The notes beneath the pieces are model-generated. The model saw only the letters and a program-made list of their open reading frames with translations, was not told where the DNA came from and did no database searches. Position numbers and translations under genes: made by a program. Positions 40,138 through 48,573 of a DNA stretch of 64,000 nt are shown here, piece by piece. Source of the stretch: JAWWPY01 sp033854735 (GTDB lineage Bacteria > Actinomycetota > Actinomycetes > Streptosporangiales > Streptosporangiaceae); assembly GCA_033854735.1 (NCBI GenBank), contig JAWWPY010000598.1, forward strand, positions 26,685-90,684. The letters are read 5' to 3'. How positions within the stretch are numbered: the stretch's first letter is position 1; every line of letters begins with the position of its first letter.

Positions 40138-42597
40138 TCAGGGAATCGACCACTGCTGGTTGGTGCCGCCGTCGCAGGTCCAGATGTCCAGCTGGGTGCC
40201 CTGTGCCGTATTGAATCCAGGATCATCGAGGCACTTGCCGGACACCGGGTTCACCAGCATGCCGTTGACCGGCAGCCACTGCTGGTTCCCGCCACCGGTG
40301 CAGCTCCATTCTTCGACGAGGGTGCCGTTGGCGGTGCCGGCGCCGGTGATGTCCATGCACTTGCCGTTGATGCCGATCGTGCCGTTGCTTTCGATGGTCC
40401 AGTTCTGCGCGGCGCCGCCGTTGCACCCCCACATCTGCACCTTCGTTCCGTTGGAGCTGGAATTGGCGTTGTCGTCCACGCAGTCGCTGGTGTTGTCGCC
40501 CGCGACGATCGGGCCGGTCGGTGGGGTGGAGCCGGCCGGCGTGACGGACAGGTTGTCGAACTGGTCGGTCTGGTAGCCGGAGGTACCGAGCCCGGCCATG
40601 CCCGAGTGATAGGTGCTGTCGGTCACGCTGCCGACGGTCGTCCCGTCGATGGCCGCGCTGATGGCCGTGCCGTTGAAGGTCAGCGCCATGTGGTGCCAGG
40701 TGCCGGTGCCGGGCGCGGCCACCGTGCCGCTGGCCAGCGTGGTGAGCGTGTCGCTGGTGTTGTTGCGCACGATCGACCAGGCACCGGTGTTGCTGAGCTG
40801 CAGGTAATACTCGTTGATGCCGGCCACGCCGAAGGGGTGCTGGGTGCCGACGCGGCCCAGCAGCTGCACCGCGCCTGCCTGCTCCATCAGGGCGTCAGCG
40901 GAGACCGTGTAGTTGCTCCAGCTCAGGTTGCCGCCGATGGTGTAGGGGTTCGAGTTGCCATCCCATTCGATCGGCTGGACCGGCGCCTGCTGCTGGACGC
41001 ACCGCCCGGACCGTCCTCCGGTGCACGGCTCGACCTCGAAGGCGCCCTGCTGCTGCGCCAGGTAACGCGGCTGCTGGTCGACGGCGTCGCTGTCGAAGGT
41101 GTCGGAGTAGGGCAGCGCCAGGGTGCTCTGGGACGGGCTCGCTGCGGTGCCCTTGCCCTGGCCGGTGGTGGTGGTCAGCGAGTAGATGTAGCCCGGCTGC
41201 ACCGTCAGCGAGTAGGCGCCATTGGACGGCGTGATGCTGGCCTGCTGGACGAAGGTGTTGGCGGCGGTCGGGGTGTTCACGTTGGTGGCCCACACGTGCA
41301 CGGTGCCGGTGGACAGGCCTCCGGACACGGACACGTTGACGGTCTGCGCCGCGGCGGCGGTGGTGGTCTCGATGATCGTCGAGTAGTCGGTGCCATTGGT
41401 GGACTTCAGCGAGACATAGCTGCCGTTGGACTCGCTGCCGCCGAGGTAGCCAGAGCCCGAGTTGAGGAACTGCCAGCCCGGCTGGGTGAACTGGGTGACC
41501 TGGGCGGTGGCCCACAGGCTCTCCCCGACGCTGTACGCGCCCGACCATGGCTGGTTGGCCTGGATCAGCCCGACGGTGTTGTAGGGCAGGTTCGGGTAGA
41601 TGGCAGCGATTATCGGCCAGTTGATGTACGCGGTCAGGTCCGCGTCGGTGTAGCCGCGGGTGATGGAGCGGATCAGCGCGGGCGCGCCCGAATTCATGTC
41701 CTCCGAGCCGTTCTCACTCGCCCACAGCGGCTTGCCGGTGCCGATGGCCGTGGAGTTCGCCGCGCAGCTCGTGGCCGCGCTCAGGTATCCGCACGGATAA
41801 TGCACGCCGATGACTGAGACGGCCTGGGCGAAGGTGGAGTTGGAAGCGATGTCAGTGGCAATGCCCCAGCCGCTGTCGGCGCCGACTATCTGCACGGCCG
41901 AGTAGCCGTCGGCGTTGAGCGTGGACCGCAGTTGCTCATACCAGGAGATGACATAGTTGCGTTCGTTCCAGCCGCCGAGGTAGCTGATGGTCAGGCCGTG
42001 CGACTTGGCGCAGTTCAGCCAGTTCACCAGGTAGTTGATCGTGCCAGTGGACCAGAAGCCGCCGCTGATCCAGCCGGGCGCGCCCCAGGCCAGGCCGTAG
42101 AACTTGATGTTCGGGTTGCGCGCCTTGGCCTGCTCCATCAGCGACCACTCGTAACCGGTGTTGCAGTTCACGGCCGACGCGGTGTGCATGTGGCTGGACT
42201 CGGAGCCGTCCGTGGAGTTGGTGTCGCCGCCGATCTCCACCTTGAGGATCTGCAGGTCGGCGCCATAGCCGGGCGTGAACAGGTAATCCAGGATCTGCTG
42301 CTGCTGCGCGGCCGGGTAGTCGGACAGCAGCCGCGAGTTGCCTCCCCCGCCGCTGATCGCGCCGATCCCGCCGAAGGTGCGGCCGGCGCTCGTGCCGTTC
42401 ACGGTGATAGCGGTCGCCGCCGCGGCAGGCTGCACCGGGACAGCCGCCAGGGCGCAGGCCGAGCCGAGCACGACCGCCGCGGTCGCAGCGGTCAGGCGCC
42501 GTGCGGTCAGAAGCCGTCCGGTCAGGCGCCGCCCGGTCAGAAGCCGTCCGGTCAGAAGCCGCGCGGTGAGATGCCGTAAGCCTGCGCGCTGGATCAC
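40138..42597 (-). CDS. secreted GH59 galactocerebrosidase-like enzyme with ricin lectin domain
   Basis: 819 residues. The N-terminus has five tandem copies of a five-residue unit (RLLTG-like, 15-bp DNA repeats near 42498-42570), then RRLTAATAAVVLGSACALAAV...AAAA, a signal peptide that could be Tat-type. Residues about 65-430 are a GH59 barrel: FGGIGAISGGGGNSRLL, ILDYLFTPGYGADLQILKVEIGGD and DGSESSHMH follow animal galactosylceramidase closely. The acid/base is Glu212 in GWNERN and the nucleophile Glu295 in LWASEN. A jelly-roll/laminin-G-like part (about 490-680) precedes a ricin B (CBM13) lectin (about 695-819) with QxW repeats. It probably cleaves beta-galactosides outside the cell. Confidence 0.87.
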   Translation of the reverse strand: MIQRAGLRHLTARLLTGRLLTGRRLTGRLLTARRLTAATAAVVLGSACALAAVPVQPAAAATAITVNGTSAGRTFGGIGAISGGGGNSRLLSDYPAAQQQQILDYLFTPGYGADLQILKVEIGGDTNSTDGSESSHMHTASAVNCNTGYEWSLMEQAKARNPNIKFYGLAWGAPGWISGGFWSTGTINYLVNWLNCAKSHGLTISYLGGWNERNYVISWYEQLRSTLNADGYSAVQIVGADSGWGIATDIASNSTFAQAVSVIGVHYPCGYLSAATSCAANSTAIGTGKPLWASENGSEDMNSGAPALIRSITRGYTDADLTAYINWPIIAAIYPNLPYNTVGLIQANQPWSGAYSVGESLWATAQVTQFTQPGWQFLNSGSGYLGGSESNGSYVSLKSTNGTDYSTIIETTTAAAAQTVNVSVSGGLSTGTVHVWATNVNTPTAANTFVQQASITPSNGAYSLTVQPGYIYSLTTTTGQGKGTAASPSQSTLALPYSDTFDSDAVDQQPRYLAQQQGAFEVEPCTGGRSGRCVQQQAPVQPIEWDGNSNPYTIGGNLSWSNYTVSADALMEQAGAVQLLGRVGTQHPFGVAGINEYYLQLSNTGAWSIVRNNTSDTLTTLASGTVAAPGTGTWHHMALTFNGTAISAAIDGTTVGSVTDSTYHSGMAGLGTSGYQTDQFDNLSVTPAGSTPPTGPIVAGDNTSDCVDDNANSSSNGTKVQMWGCNGGAAQNWTIESNGTIGINGKCMDITGAGTANGTLVEEWSCTGGGNQQWLPVNGMLVNPVSGKCLDDPGFNTAQGTQLDIWTCDGGTNQQWSIP

Positions 42598-42998
42598 GAT
42601 AACGTGGCTCCCTTTCGTGCGCCATCGTCCGCCGGCGGGTGATCAACCGTCGGGACGTGCGCTGATCGGCTCTGATCGAAAGTGGTCGATACTGTTCGGG
42701 CTGCTCACATTGAGCCACGGCGCCCAGGCTTCGTCAAGATGCACGCCTGCCGTCGCCGGCGGCTTCCGTGGGCGGGCTTCCGTGGGCGGGCTTCCGTGGG
42801 CGGCACTATCAACGTTCCCGGGCGGGGAGCTATCGGCCTTTATCACAGTTTTTGCCGGCGAGTTGGCCATTCCCGCGTTCCCCTGCGCCCCCACTCGCGT
42901 CCCCGTAAGTTCCCCGAGGACAGGCGTTCCCCGGCCACCTGACGTCAGTTTGGCGCCAGCTCGCCGGGTGAACGCGAAGCCTCGCGGTCAGGAGCGTG
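42598..42998. other. intergenic region with three 14-bp tandem repeats
   Basis: No gene recognised. GCTTCCGTGGGCGG repeats at 42762-42775, 42776-42789 and 42790-42803. The AT-richer stretch near 42840-42860 may hold the promoter of the Rpf-like gene. I looked for a c-di-AMP riboswitch because many Rpf genes have one, but did not find its conserved core. Confidence 0.5.
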
Positions 42999-43682
42999 AT
43001 GCCCGCAGCACCCCGTCATTCCAAGCCCAAGACACCCGCCACCAGGCTCAAGACACCCGCCATCAGGCTCAAGACTCCCGCCACCAGGCTGGGGGTACCA
43101 GTATCGGCCGCAGCAGCGCTCGCAGGCGTGGCTGCGGCCTTCGTGTTCCTGCCCGGCGGCCCCGCAGCCGCCAAGCCCTCTCATTACAGGAATACGGTGA
43201 CGACTGCGGCGGCAGGTCTCACCAGCGACGAGGTGACGATCGACGTTCGTCGCCAGGTCGCGTCCCGCATGGCCCGTGAGGCCGCGAACGCGACCCGGAC
43301 CAAGTACCTCGCCGCGCTGGCAGCCGCCCGGCTCGCCCAGCAGCACGCAGCGCAGCAGCGGGCAGCGGCGCAGCAGGCAGCGGCGCAGCAGGCAGCGGCG
43401 CAGCCGAGCCCGAGCCAGGCGGCCCAGCCATCCAGCAGCGGCGGGAACGCCGCCAGTTCATCGCTCGGCATCTGCATCCGCAAGGCCGAAGAGGGCGGCA
43501 GCTATGCCTGGGGACCCGGTAACGGCGGTGGGGCTTACCAGTTCGTGCTAGGCACCTGGGAAAAGTATGGCGGCGCGGCCAGCGAATACGGCGTCGCCGG
43601 CTCCGCTTACCAGGATCAGATATTCGACAACGCCATCGCCGCAGGTGGCGCGTCGAACTGGACGAATTACGACGGGTGCTGA
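42999..43682 (+). CDS. resuscitation-promoting factor-like protein (transglycosylase fold)
   Basis: 227 residues from ATG 42999 (GGAG upstream; GTG 42996 also in frame). N-terminus with three repeats of KTPATRL-type units (21-bp DNA repeats), then a signal/membrane segment (VSAAAALAGVAAAFVFLPGGPAAA). A helical, Ala/Gln-rich linker contains repeated AQQAA units (15 bp). The last 70 residues are an Rpf/lysozyme-like domain: ICIRKAEEGGSYAWG with the catalytic Glu at 164 (in AEEGG, where most have ESGG), GAYQFVLGTWEKYGGAASEYG and AYQDQIFDNAIA. It would cleave peptidoglycan outside the cell. Confidence 0.85.
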   Translation: MPAAPRHSKPKTPATRLKTPAIRLKTPATRLGVPVSAAAALAGVAAAFVFLPGGPAAAKPSHYRNTVTTAAAGLTSDEVTIDVRRQVASRMAREAANATRTKYLAALAAARLAQQHAAQQRAAAQQAAAQQAAAQPSPSQAAQPSSSGGNAASSSLGICIRKAEEGGSYAWGPGNGGGAYQFVLGTWEKYGGAASEYGVAGSAYQDQIFDNAIAAGGASNWTNYDGC

Positions 43683-43717
43683 CGATGCACTGCCTTCCCG
43701 CGGCGCCGATGGGAGGC

Positions 43718-44707
43718 TCAGGACGGCAGTGACTCGCGGTGGTGCGGCGCGGCCCAGTCCAGAATCGGCCCGGCAGGCACGATCCGCAGCGGGTTGATCT
43801 GCGGGTGGGTGCCGTAGTAGTGGCGCTTGATGTGGTCGAAGTTGGTGGTCTGGCCGAAGGCCGGCTGCTGGTAGAGGTCGCGGGCGTAGCCCCACAGGTT
43901 CGGGTAGTCGACGAGGCGGCGCAGGTTCGCCTTGAAGTGGGTGACGTACACGGCGTCGAAGCGGGCCAGGGTCACCCACAGCCGGACGTCCGCCTCGGTG
44001 ATCTGCCCGCCGAACAGGTAACGGCGGCCGGCCAGCCGCTCCTCTAGGTCTTCGAGGGTGGCGAAAAGGTCGGCCACCGCGGCGGCGTAGGCCGACTGCG
44101 AGGTGGCGAACCCGCAGCGGTACACCCCGTTGTTGACGGTCGCATAGACCCGCTCGTTCATCGCGTCGATCTCCGCGCGCCGCGCGGCCGGGTAGAGGTC
44201 GACGCCCGGGTTCGCCCACTGGCCGAACTCGGTGGCCAGGTTGATCGTGATGTCCGGGAAGTTGTTGGAAACGATCCGCCCGGTCTCCCGGTCCCAGAGC
44301 ACCGGCACCGACACGTGCCCGTCGTAACCGGGTTCAGTGGCCTCATACGCCTCGCGCAGCAGCGTGAAGCCGTTCACCGGATCCGCCGTGTAGCCCGGGC
44401 CCTCGCGGAACGCCCAGCCGCGGCCGTCCCGGATCGGGTCGACCACGGACAGCGTGACCACGTCCTCCAGGCCGAGCAGGCGGCGCACGATCACGGCGCG
44501 GTGCGCCCACGGGCAGGCCAGCGAGACGTACAGGTGGTAGCGGCCGGGCTCGGCGAGATAGCCACTGGACCCGTCCGCGGTGACCCGATCCTGAAAGCGA
44601 TAGAGCGGGCGGACGAACGCCCCGTCCGGCCGGGTGGGGGCCTTGACCATGTAGTCGCCGTACTCAGTGAAATCCACCGGGCTGGCCACAGCGGCAATAC
44701 TCGTCAC
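43718..44707 (-). CDS. glutathione S-transferase family protein, Xi class-like
   Basis: 329 residues from GTG 44707. It follows the glutathionyl-hydroquinone reductase (YqjG/ECM4) pattern: RYHLYVSLACPWAHRAVIVRRLLGLED with the CPWAH motif (Cys65), SVPVLWDRETGRIVSNNFPDITINL, and the C-terminal YLFGGQITEADVRLWVTLARFDAVYVTHFKAN. It would reduce glutathionyl- or other thiol-conjugated quinols. Actinomycetes use mycothiol in place of glutathione, so the natural thiol is open. Confidence 0.88.
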   Translation of the reverse strand: MTSIAAVASPVDFTEYGDYMVKAPTRPDGAFVRPLYRFQDRVTADGSSGYLAEPGRYHLYVSLACPWAHRAVIVRRLLGLEDVVTLSVVDPIRDGRGWAFREGPGYTADPVNGFTLLREAYEATEPGYDGHVSVPVLWDRETGRIVSNNFPDITINLATEFGQWANPGVDLYPAARRAEIDAMNERVYATVNNGVYRCGFATSQSAYAAAVADLFATLEDLEERLAGRRYLFGGQITEADVRLWVTLARFDAVYVTHFKANLRRLVDYPNLWGYARDLYQQPAFGQTTNFDHIKRHYYGTHPQINPLRIVPAGPILDWAAPHHRESLPS

Positions 44708-44898
44708 CGGCTCACTCCTCCGCGCACGAAGACCTGGCTTCTTACCAGTTTTACCGCCAACGACACCAATGTCACTCCGGTGCCGCCCCCCGTGACACCC
44801 GTCCCGCGACCGCCTTCCCGTTGTCAGCCACCCGCCCGACGCTATACCGCTGCCCGGCCCGGGCCCAGGTCCCGGGCCGGGAACGACACCGGAGCGCC

Positions 44899-45228
44899 CT
44901 ACCTCGGGCTCTTGGACGCCTTCGCCTGCGACCGGGCGGTCAGCCCGCTGCGGCGGACGCTGGCCGAGCGGGGCACACGGGCCGCCCGGGAATTGGCAGT
45001 CCGCGGGATCGCCCTGCTACGGCCGGGGACCGGCCGCCTGTCCGGGCCACCTACCGGCACCTTGTCCCGGGCCTGGGCTGGGACATCGGACGCGGTCGCC
45101 GTCACGCTCGGCCGGTCAGAAGCGGGTCCCCGGTCCGGGTGCCGGACGACAAGCCACAGCGGGGTCGCTGCGACGGCGAGGAACATCACCAGGCCGAGCG
45201 CGAGGCTCAGCCAGACCAAAAACGTCAT
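44899..45228 (-). CDS. small membrane-anchored hypothetical protein
   Basis: 109 residues; ATG 45228 follows GGAGG at 5-nt spacing. One N-terminal membrane helix (LVWLSLALGLVMFLAVAATPLWLVV), then a basic, Ser/Arg/Pro-rich tail with no recognisable fold. No family assigned. The 16-bp palindrome at 45381-45396 lies about 150 bp upstream and could control it. Confidence 0.55.
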   Translation of the reverse strand: MTFLVWLSLALGLVMFLAVAATPLWLVVRHPDRGPASDRPSVTATASDVPAQARDKVPVGGPDRRPVPGRSRAIPRTANSRAARVPRSASVRRSGLTARSQAKASKSPR

Positions 45229-45380
45229 TTCTGCCTCCGTTAAGTTTGCCCTGGACGCCAGCGCCGTGCACCCTCACGGGCGCAGCCCTCGCATCCGGGA
45301 AGTTCGACCGCCGAAAGCCGACTCCTGCGGTCGGCCGGCTACGAACGTGTCACTATGAGGATTCCCGTAAACTACCAATA

Positions 45381-45396
45381 GTAATCATATGATTAC
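45381..45396. promoter_or_regulatory. 16-bp perfect palindrome
   Basis: GTAATCATATGATTAC is perfectly self-complementary and stands in an AT-rich patch of a high-GC gap (45229-45517). It lies 153 bp upstream of the small membrane-protein gene and 122 bp beyond the fucosidase stop. Candidate operator; no assigned regulator. Confidence 0.5.
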
Positions 45397-45517
45397 GATT
45401 TGTACTGCCAGCAGGTCACCCGCCAGCCCGCCCGGCAACGGCACCGACGTGGCTCTGGTGTCGTTCGGACGCGTTCGGCCGACCCCGTTGTGGCTCTGCT
45501 GTCGTCGCCGGGCGAGC

Positions 45518-46912
45518 TCAGTCGCCGGTGAGGAACAGCTCGATAACGGGGACGGCGACGTCGGGGCGCTGGACCGGCAGTTGCAGGGTCAGTGTTCCCG
45601 GCGGCTGGCCGCCGGGGCTGATGCCGTGCGCCGGCTGGCCGGGGTCCGGTACGTGCCGCTTGACCTCCGAGGCGTCGTGCAGGAATTGTGCGTACCGCAC
45701 CCGTCCGGCCAGCCCGGGCAGGTGCAGGTGCCCGAACGGCCAGGCGAACACGTGCAGGTACAGCCGGTCGCCGCGCTGCGTGTAGCGGCAGTCGGCGGGC
45801 GGGCTGAAGGCACTGGGCCCGGCGCCGATGACCGACCGCTCGTGCAGGCGCATCCAGCGGCCGATGCCGCGCAGCGTCGCTATCGCCCGCTCGTCCATCT
45901 CGCCGCGGCCGTTGGGCCCCACGTTGAGCAGCAGGTTGCCGTCCTTGGACACGGTGTCGACGAGCATCCGGACCAGCAGGTCGACCGGCTTCCAGTCCAG
46001 GTTGTCGCGGTCATATCCCCAGCTGCCGTTGAGCGTCTGGCACGCCTCCCAGGCCACCGCCCGCCCATCCACCAGCATCGGCCCGGCTGGCTGGTACTGC
46101 TCGGGCGTACTGAAGTCGGCGGCGGCAGGCAGGTCGAGCCGGTCGTTGACCAGGATCCCGGGCTGCAGCCGCCGGACCAGATCCATCAGCTGCTGTGAGC
46201 CCCAGTCGTCGCGCCCCTTGCCGCCCCAGACACGCTCGCCGTAATGGACAAGATCGGGGTAGGAGAAGTCGAACCACATGGTGTCGATGTCGCCATAGCG
46301 AGTCAGCAACTCGGCGACCTGCCCATGCAGGAACTCCCGGTACCGCGCAATGTCCCGGCGGCCGGCCGCCTCAATGAACTGCCGGTCGTCACGGCGGGGA
46401 TGCAGTCCGTCGACCGGGAAGTCGGGGTGATGCCAATCGACCAGGGAGTGGTAGAAGCCGATGCCGAGGCCACGGGCGCGGAATGCGCTCACGAGCGGAC
46501 CGACCAGATCCTTCCCCAACGGAGTATGGGCCACTGTGTAATCCGACAGCGCGGAGTCCCAGAGGGCGAATCCCTCATGATGCTTGGTGGTCAGCACCAT
46601 GTAGCGCATGCCGGCGTTTTTCGCCTCGTCCGCCCACCGGGCAGGATCGTGCAGGTCGGGGTCGAAATGCTCGAAGTACGCGCGGTACTCGTCGTCGGTC
46701 AGGCGCTCGGTGTTCTTAACCCATTCGTGCCGCGCGGCCAGTGAGTACAGGCCCCAGTGCAGGAAAAGGCCGAACCGCCGCCGCCGGAAATCAGCCAGCC
46801 CCTGTTCCCGCAGATCCTGTTCGGCCAGGTCGTGTTCGGCCAGGTCGTGTTCGGCTAGATCGTGGTCGCGCACATCGTGGTCGCGCACGTCATGTGCTTG
46901 CGGATCTGTCAC
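45518..46912 (-). CDS. alpha-L-fucosidase (GH29)
   Basis: 464 residues from GTG 46912, no signal peptide. The first 40 residues are tandem five-residue repeats (DVRDH, DLAEH, DLAEQ), encoded by 15-bp repeats. The GH29 barrel follows: FGLFLHWGLYSLAARHEWVKN, MVLTTKHHEGFALWDS, and DTMWFDFSYPD with the nucleophile Asp215; LLLNVGPNGRGEMD is also typical. It removes terminal alpha-L-fucose. The aldo/keto reductase gene lies 77 bp upstream on the same strand, so the fucose released could be oxidised next. Cytosolic location implies import of fucosylated oligosaccharides. Confidence 0.92.
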   Translation of the reverse strand: MTDPQAHDVRDHDVRDHDLAEHDLAEHDLAEQDLREQGLADFRRRRFGLFLHWGLYSLAARHEWVKNTERLTDDEYRAYFEHFDPDLHDPARWADEAKNAGMRYMVLTTKHHEGFALWDSALSDYTVAHTPLGKDLVGPLVSAFRARGLGIGFYHSLVDWHHPDFPVDGLHPRRDDRQFIEAAGRRDIARYREFLHGQVAELLTRYGDIDTMWFDFSYPDLVHYGERVWGGKGRDDWGSQQLMDLVRRLQPGILVNDRLDLPAAADFSTPEQYQPAGPMLVDGRAVAWEACQTLNGSWGYDRDNLDWKPVDLLVRMLVDTVSKDGNLLLNVGPNGRGEMDERAIATLRGIGRWMRLHERSVIGAGPSAFSPPADCRYTQRGDRLYLHVFAWPFGHLHLPGLAGRVRYAQFLHDASEVKRHVPDPGQPAHGISPGGQPPGTLTLQLPVQRPDVAVPVIELFLTGD

Positions 46913-46989
46913 GACGAATCAGGCCCGCGGGCCGGCGATGTCGTCGGATGTCAGCGGCTCCGGCCCGAACGGGCCGGTCCGGGCGATCC

Positions 46990-47949
46990 TCATGATTCCG
47001 CCACCTCCTGCATCCAGCCGGTATCCGGCACGGGTCCGGCGAGCCAGCCGGCCGCCGACCGGACGTGCCCGGCCGATCCCAGTCCCGCGACCACGGAGGC
47101 GACCGCCTGGTGCAGGAGCGGGAAGCGCAGTGCCGCCTGCGGCAGCGTGAGGCCGTGCTGCTCGCTGCGGCGCGCGAGCAGCCGGGCCCGCTCCAGCATG
47201 GGCGCGGACGCCGGCGCGTAGTTGAAATAGGCGTCATCCGGTGGCCACGCCCTGGCCAGCAGGCCGGAGTTGAACGGGCCTGCGGCCAGGACCGACACAT
47301 TGCGGTCGGCACACGCCTCGAGCAGCGGCGCACCGCTGCGATCCGCCAGCGTCCACCGGCCGGCCAGCATCACCACGTCCAGGTCAGTCTCCCGGACCGC
47401 CCGCAGGGGCACCTGCCACTGATTCATGCCGAGGCCGACCGCCCCGATCACGCCCTGCTCGCGTAGCTCGATCAACGCGGGCAGCGCCTCGGTCACGGCC
47501 TGGTCCGCGTGGTCGTCCGGGTCGTGCACGAGGACAATGTCCACCCGGTCCAGGCCAAGTCGCAGCAAGCTGGCGTCAAGGCTGCGGCGCACGCCGTCCG
47601 CGCTGTAGTCGAGGACCCTGACCAGGTCGTCGGGCACCGCGAAGCCGCCGGCGCCGAGGTCCGAGCCGGTCGGCGCCGGGTTGGCCGCCAGCAGCCGGCC
47701 CACTTTCGTGGACAGCACGTACTCCTCGCGCGGCCTCCCCCGAAGGGCCTCGCCCAGGCGGCGCTCGGACATCCCGAGCCCATAGTGGGGCGCGGTGTCG
47801 AAGTAACGGATGCCCGCATCCCACGCCGCGTCCACGGCCCCCCGCGCCACGTCGGCGGACGAGGGCCGGAAGAGCCCTCCGATCGCCGCCCCGCCGAAGC
47901 CGAGTTCGGTGACGCTGAGCCCGGTGCGGCCAACCTGCCGCCGGTTCAT
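46990..47949 (-). CDS. aldo/keto reductase, L-fucose/D-threo-aldose dehydrogenase-like
   Basis: 319 residues from ATG 47949 (the open frame further upstream to 48429 has no similarity). NADP-dependent AKR barrel with Asp51, Tyr56, Lys82 and a later His in VLVHDPDD: YFDTAPHYGLGMSERRLG, YVLSTKVGR. The GLFRPSS/ARGAVDAAWDAGIRYFDTAPHYGLG segments match the D-threo-aldose (L-fucose) 1-dehydrogenase group. Neighbouring alpha-L-fucosidase supports oxidation of L-fucose to fuconolactone. Confidence 0.85.
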   Translation of the reverse strand: MNRRQVGRTGLSVTELGFGGAAIGGLFRPSSADVARGAVDAAWDAGIRYFDTAPHYGLGMSERRLGEALRGRPREEYVLSTKVGRLLAANPAPTGSDLGAGGFAVPDDLVRVLDYSADGVRRSLDASLLRLGLDRVDIVLVHDPDDHADQAVTEALPALIELREQGVIGAVGLGMNQWQVPLRAVRETDLDVVMLAGRWTLADRSGAPLLEACADRNVSVLAAGPFNSGLLARAWPPDDAYFNYAPASAPMLERARLLARRSEQHGLTLPQAALRFPLLHQAVASVVAGLGSAGHVRSAAGWLAGPVPDTGWMQEVAES

Positions 47950-48172
47950 GAGCACAAGCCCTGGCCGGAGCAGCGCGGCGTCCCAGGTGCCCGCGCGCCT
48001 CGCAGCCCGCTTCGCCACCACGACAAAACATCTGATGTATCTACACCGCGATCGTGGCACGTGCCGGGTACCCGCCACAAGCGGGTGCCGCAAACTCAAC
48101 CGCCGGCTGCGTCTCCGGCCATCCCTGCCGCCGGTGGGATCGAACGCACCGGATCCTCGAGGCGGTGGGTAA

Positions 48173-48231
48173 CCGCACACGGTCCCATCCGGCCCGGGCC
48201 CACCTCCCGGGCCAGACGGGACCGTGTGCGG
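48173..48231. repeat. 59-nt two-tier stem-loop
   Basis: Outer perfect 14-bp stem CCGCACACGGTCCC/GGGACCGTGTGCGG (48173-48186, 48218-48231) encloses an inner 8-bp stem GGCCCGGG/CCCGGGCC (48191-48198, 48206-48213) with a 7-nt loop. It lies about 220 bp upstream of the reductase start and 340 bp upstream of the nSTAND gene. It may be a terminator, attenuator or protein-binding site. Confidence 0.6.
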
Positions 48232-48307
48232 CGGCCCGGACTCCGACCGCCGTGAGAACGCACCCCGGCCCCCGTGGGCGTGGCAGTCGCTCGCGGACAG
48301 TCGCGGC

Positions 48308-48325
48308 CGTTTCGCATGCGAAACG
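48308..48325. promoter_or_regulatory. 18-bp perfect palindrome CGTTTCGCATGCGAAACG
   Basis: Perfect self-complementary 18-mer in the divergent region between the fucose genes and the nSTAND gene. Its length and symmetry match a dimeric repressor site, for example of LacI or TetR type. No regulator gene is adjacent. Confidence 0.5.
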
Positions 48326-48573
48326 AGTCCGGGACCAAGTCTGTGCGCCCGGCGGCGCCGCAACGAGCATTCTGTTGCCTCTCGGACAAAGTCGGACGGA
48401 TCGAGCATGAGGCGGCCCGGCGGATCCATTGCGCCGGTACCGATTCAGGCAACATTGTGAACGCACGGGGACATCCGGGAGTCATCAAGACAGGGGCCGG
48501 CGGGCGCGCCACGCAAACGGGGCGGAAAGGCGTAGCCGGCGGGATTCCGGAATGAGCCAGGCCAGGGGGACCA

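Larger units (their letters stand above)
47950..48573. other. intergenic region with two inverted-repeat structures
   Basis: No convincing gene between the reductase and the nSTAND gene, which are divergent. It contains the double hairpin at 48173-48231 and the palindrome at 48308-48325, listed separately. Confidence 0.5.

Noticed and set aside
39958..41817. A 619-residue plus-strand frame over the GH59 gene
   Set aside because: The minus strand there encodes a GH59 enzyme with catalytic residues. The plus-strand product is low-complexity.
42840..42998. Cyclic di-AMP (ydaO) riboswitch before the Rpf-like gene
   Set aside because: Such switches often precede Rpf genes and GGGTGAACGCGAAGC looks slightly similar, but the conserved core and closing stem could not be found. 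A covariance-model search would decide.
44315..45358. A 347-residue plus-strand frame
   Set aside because: It lies opposite the GST-family gene and the small membrane protein and shows no recognisable domain.
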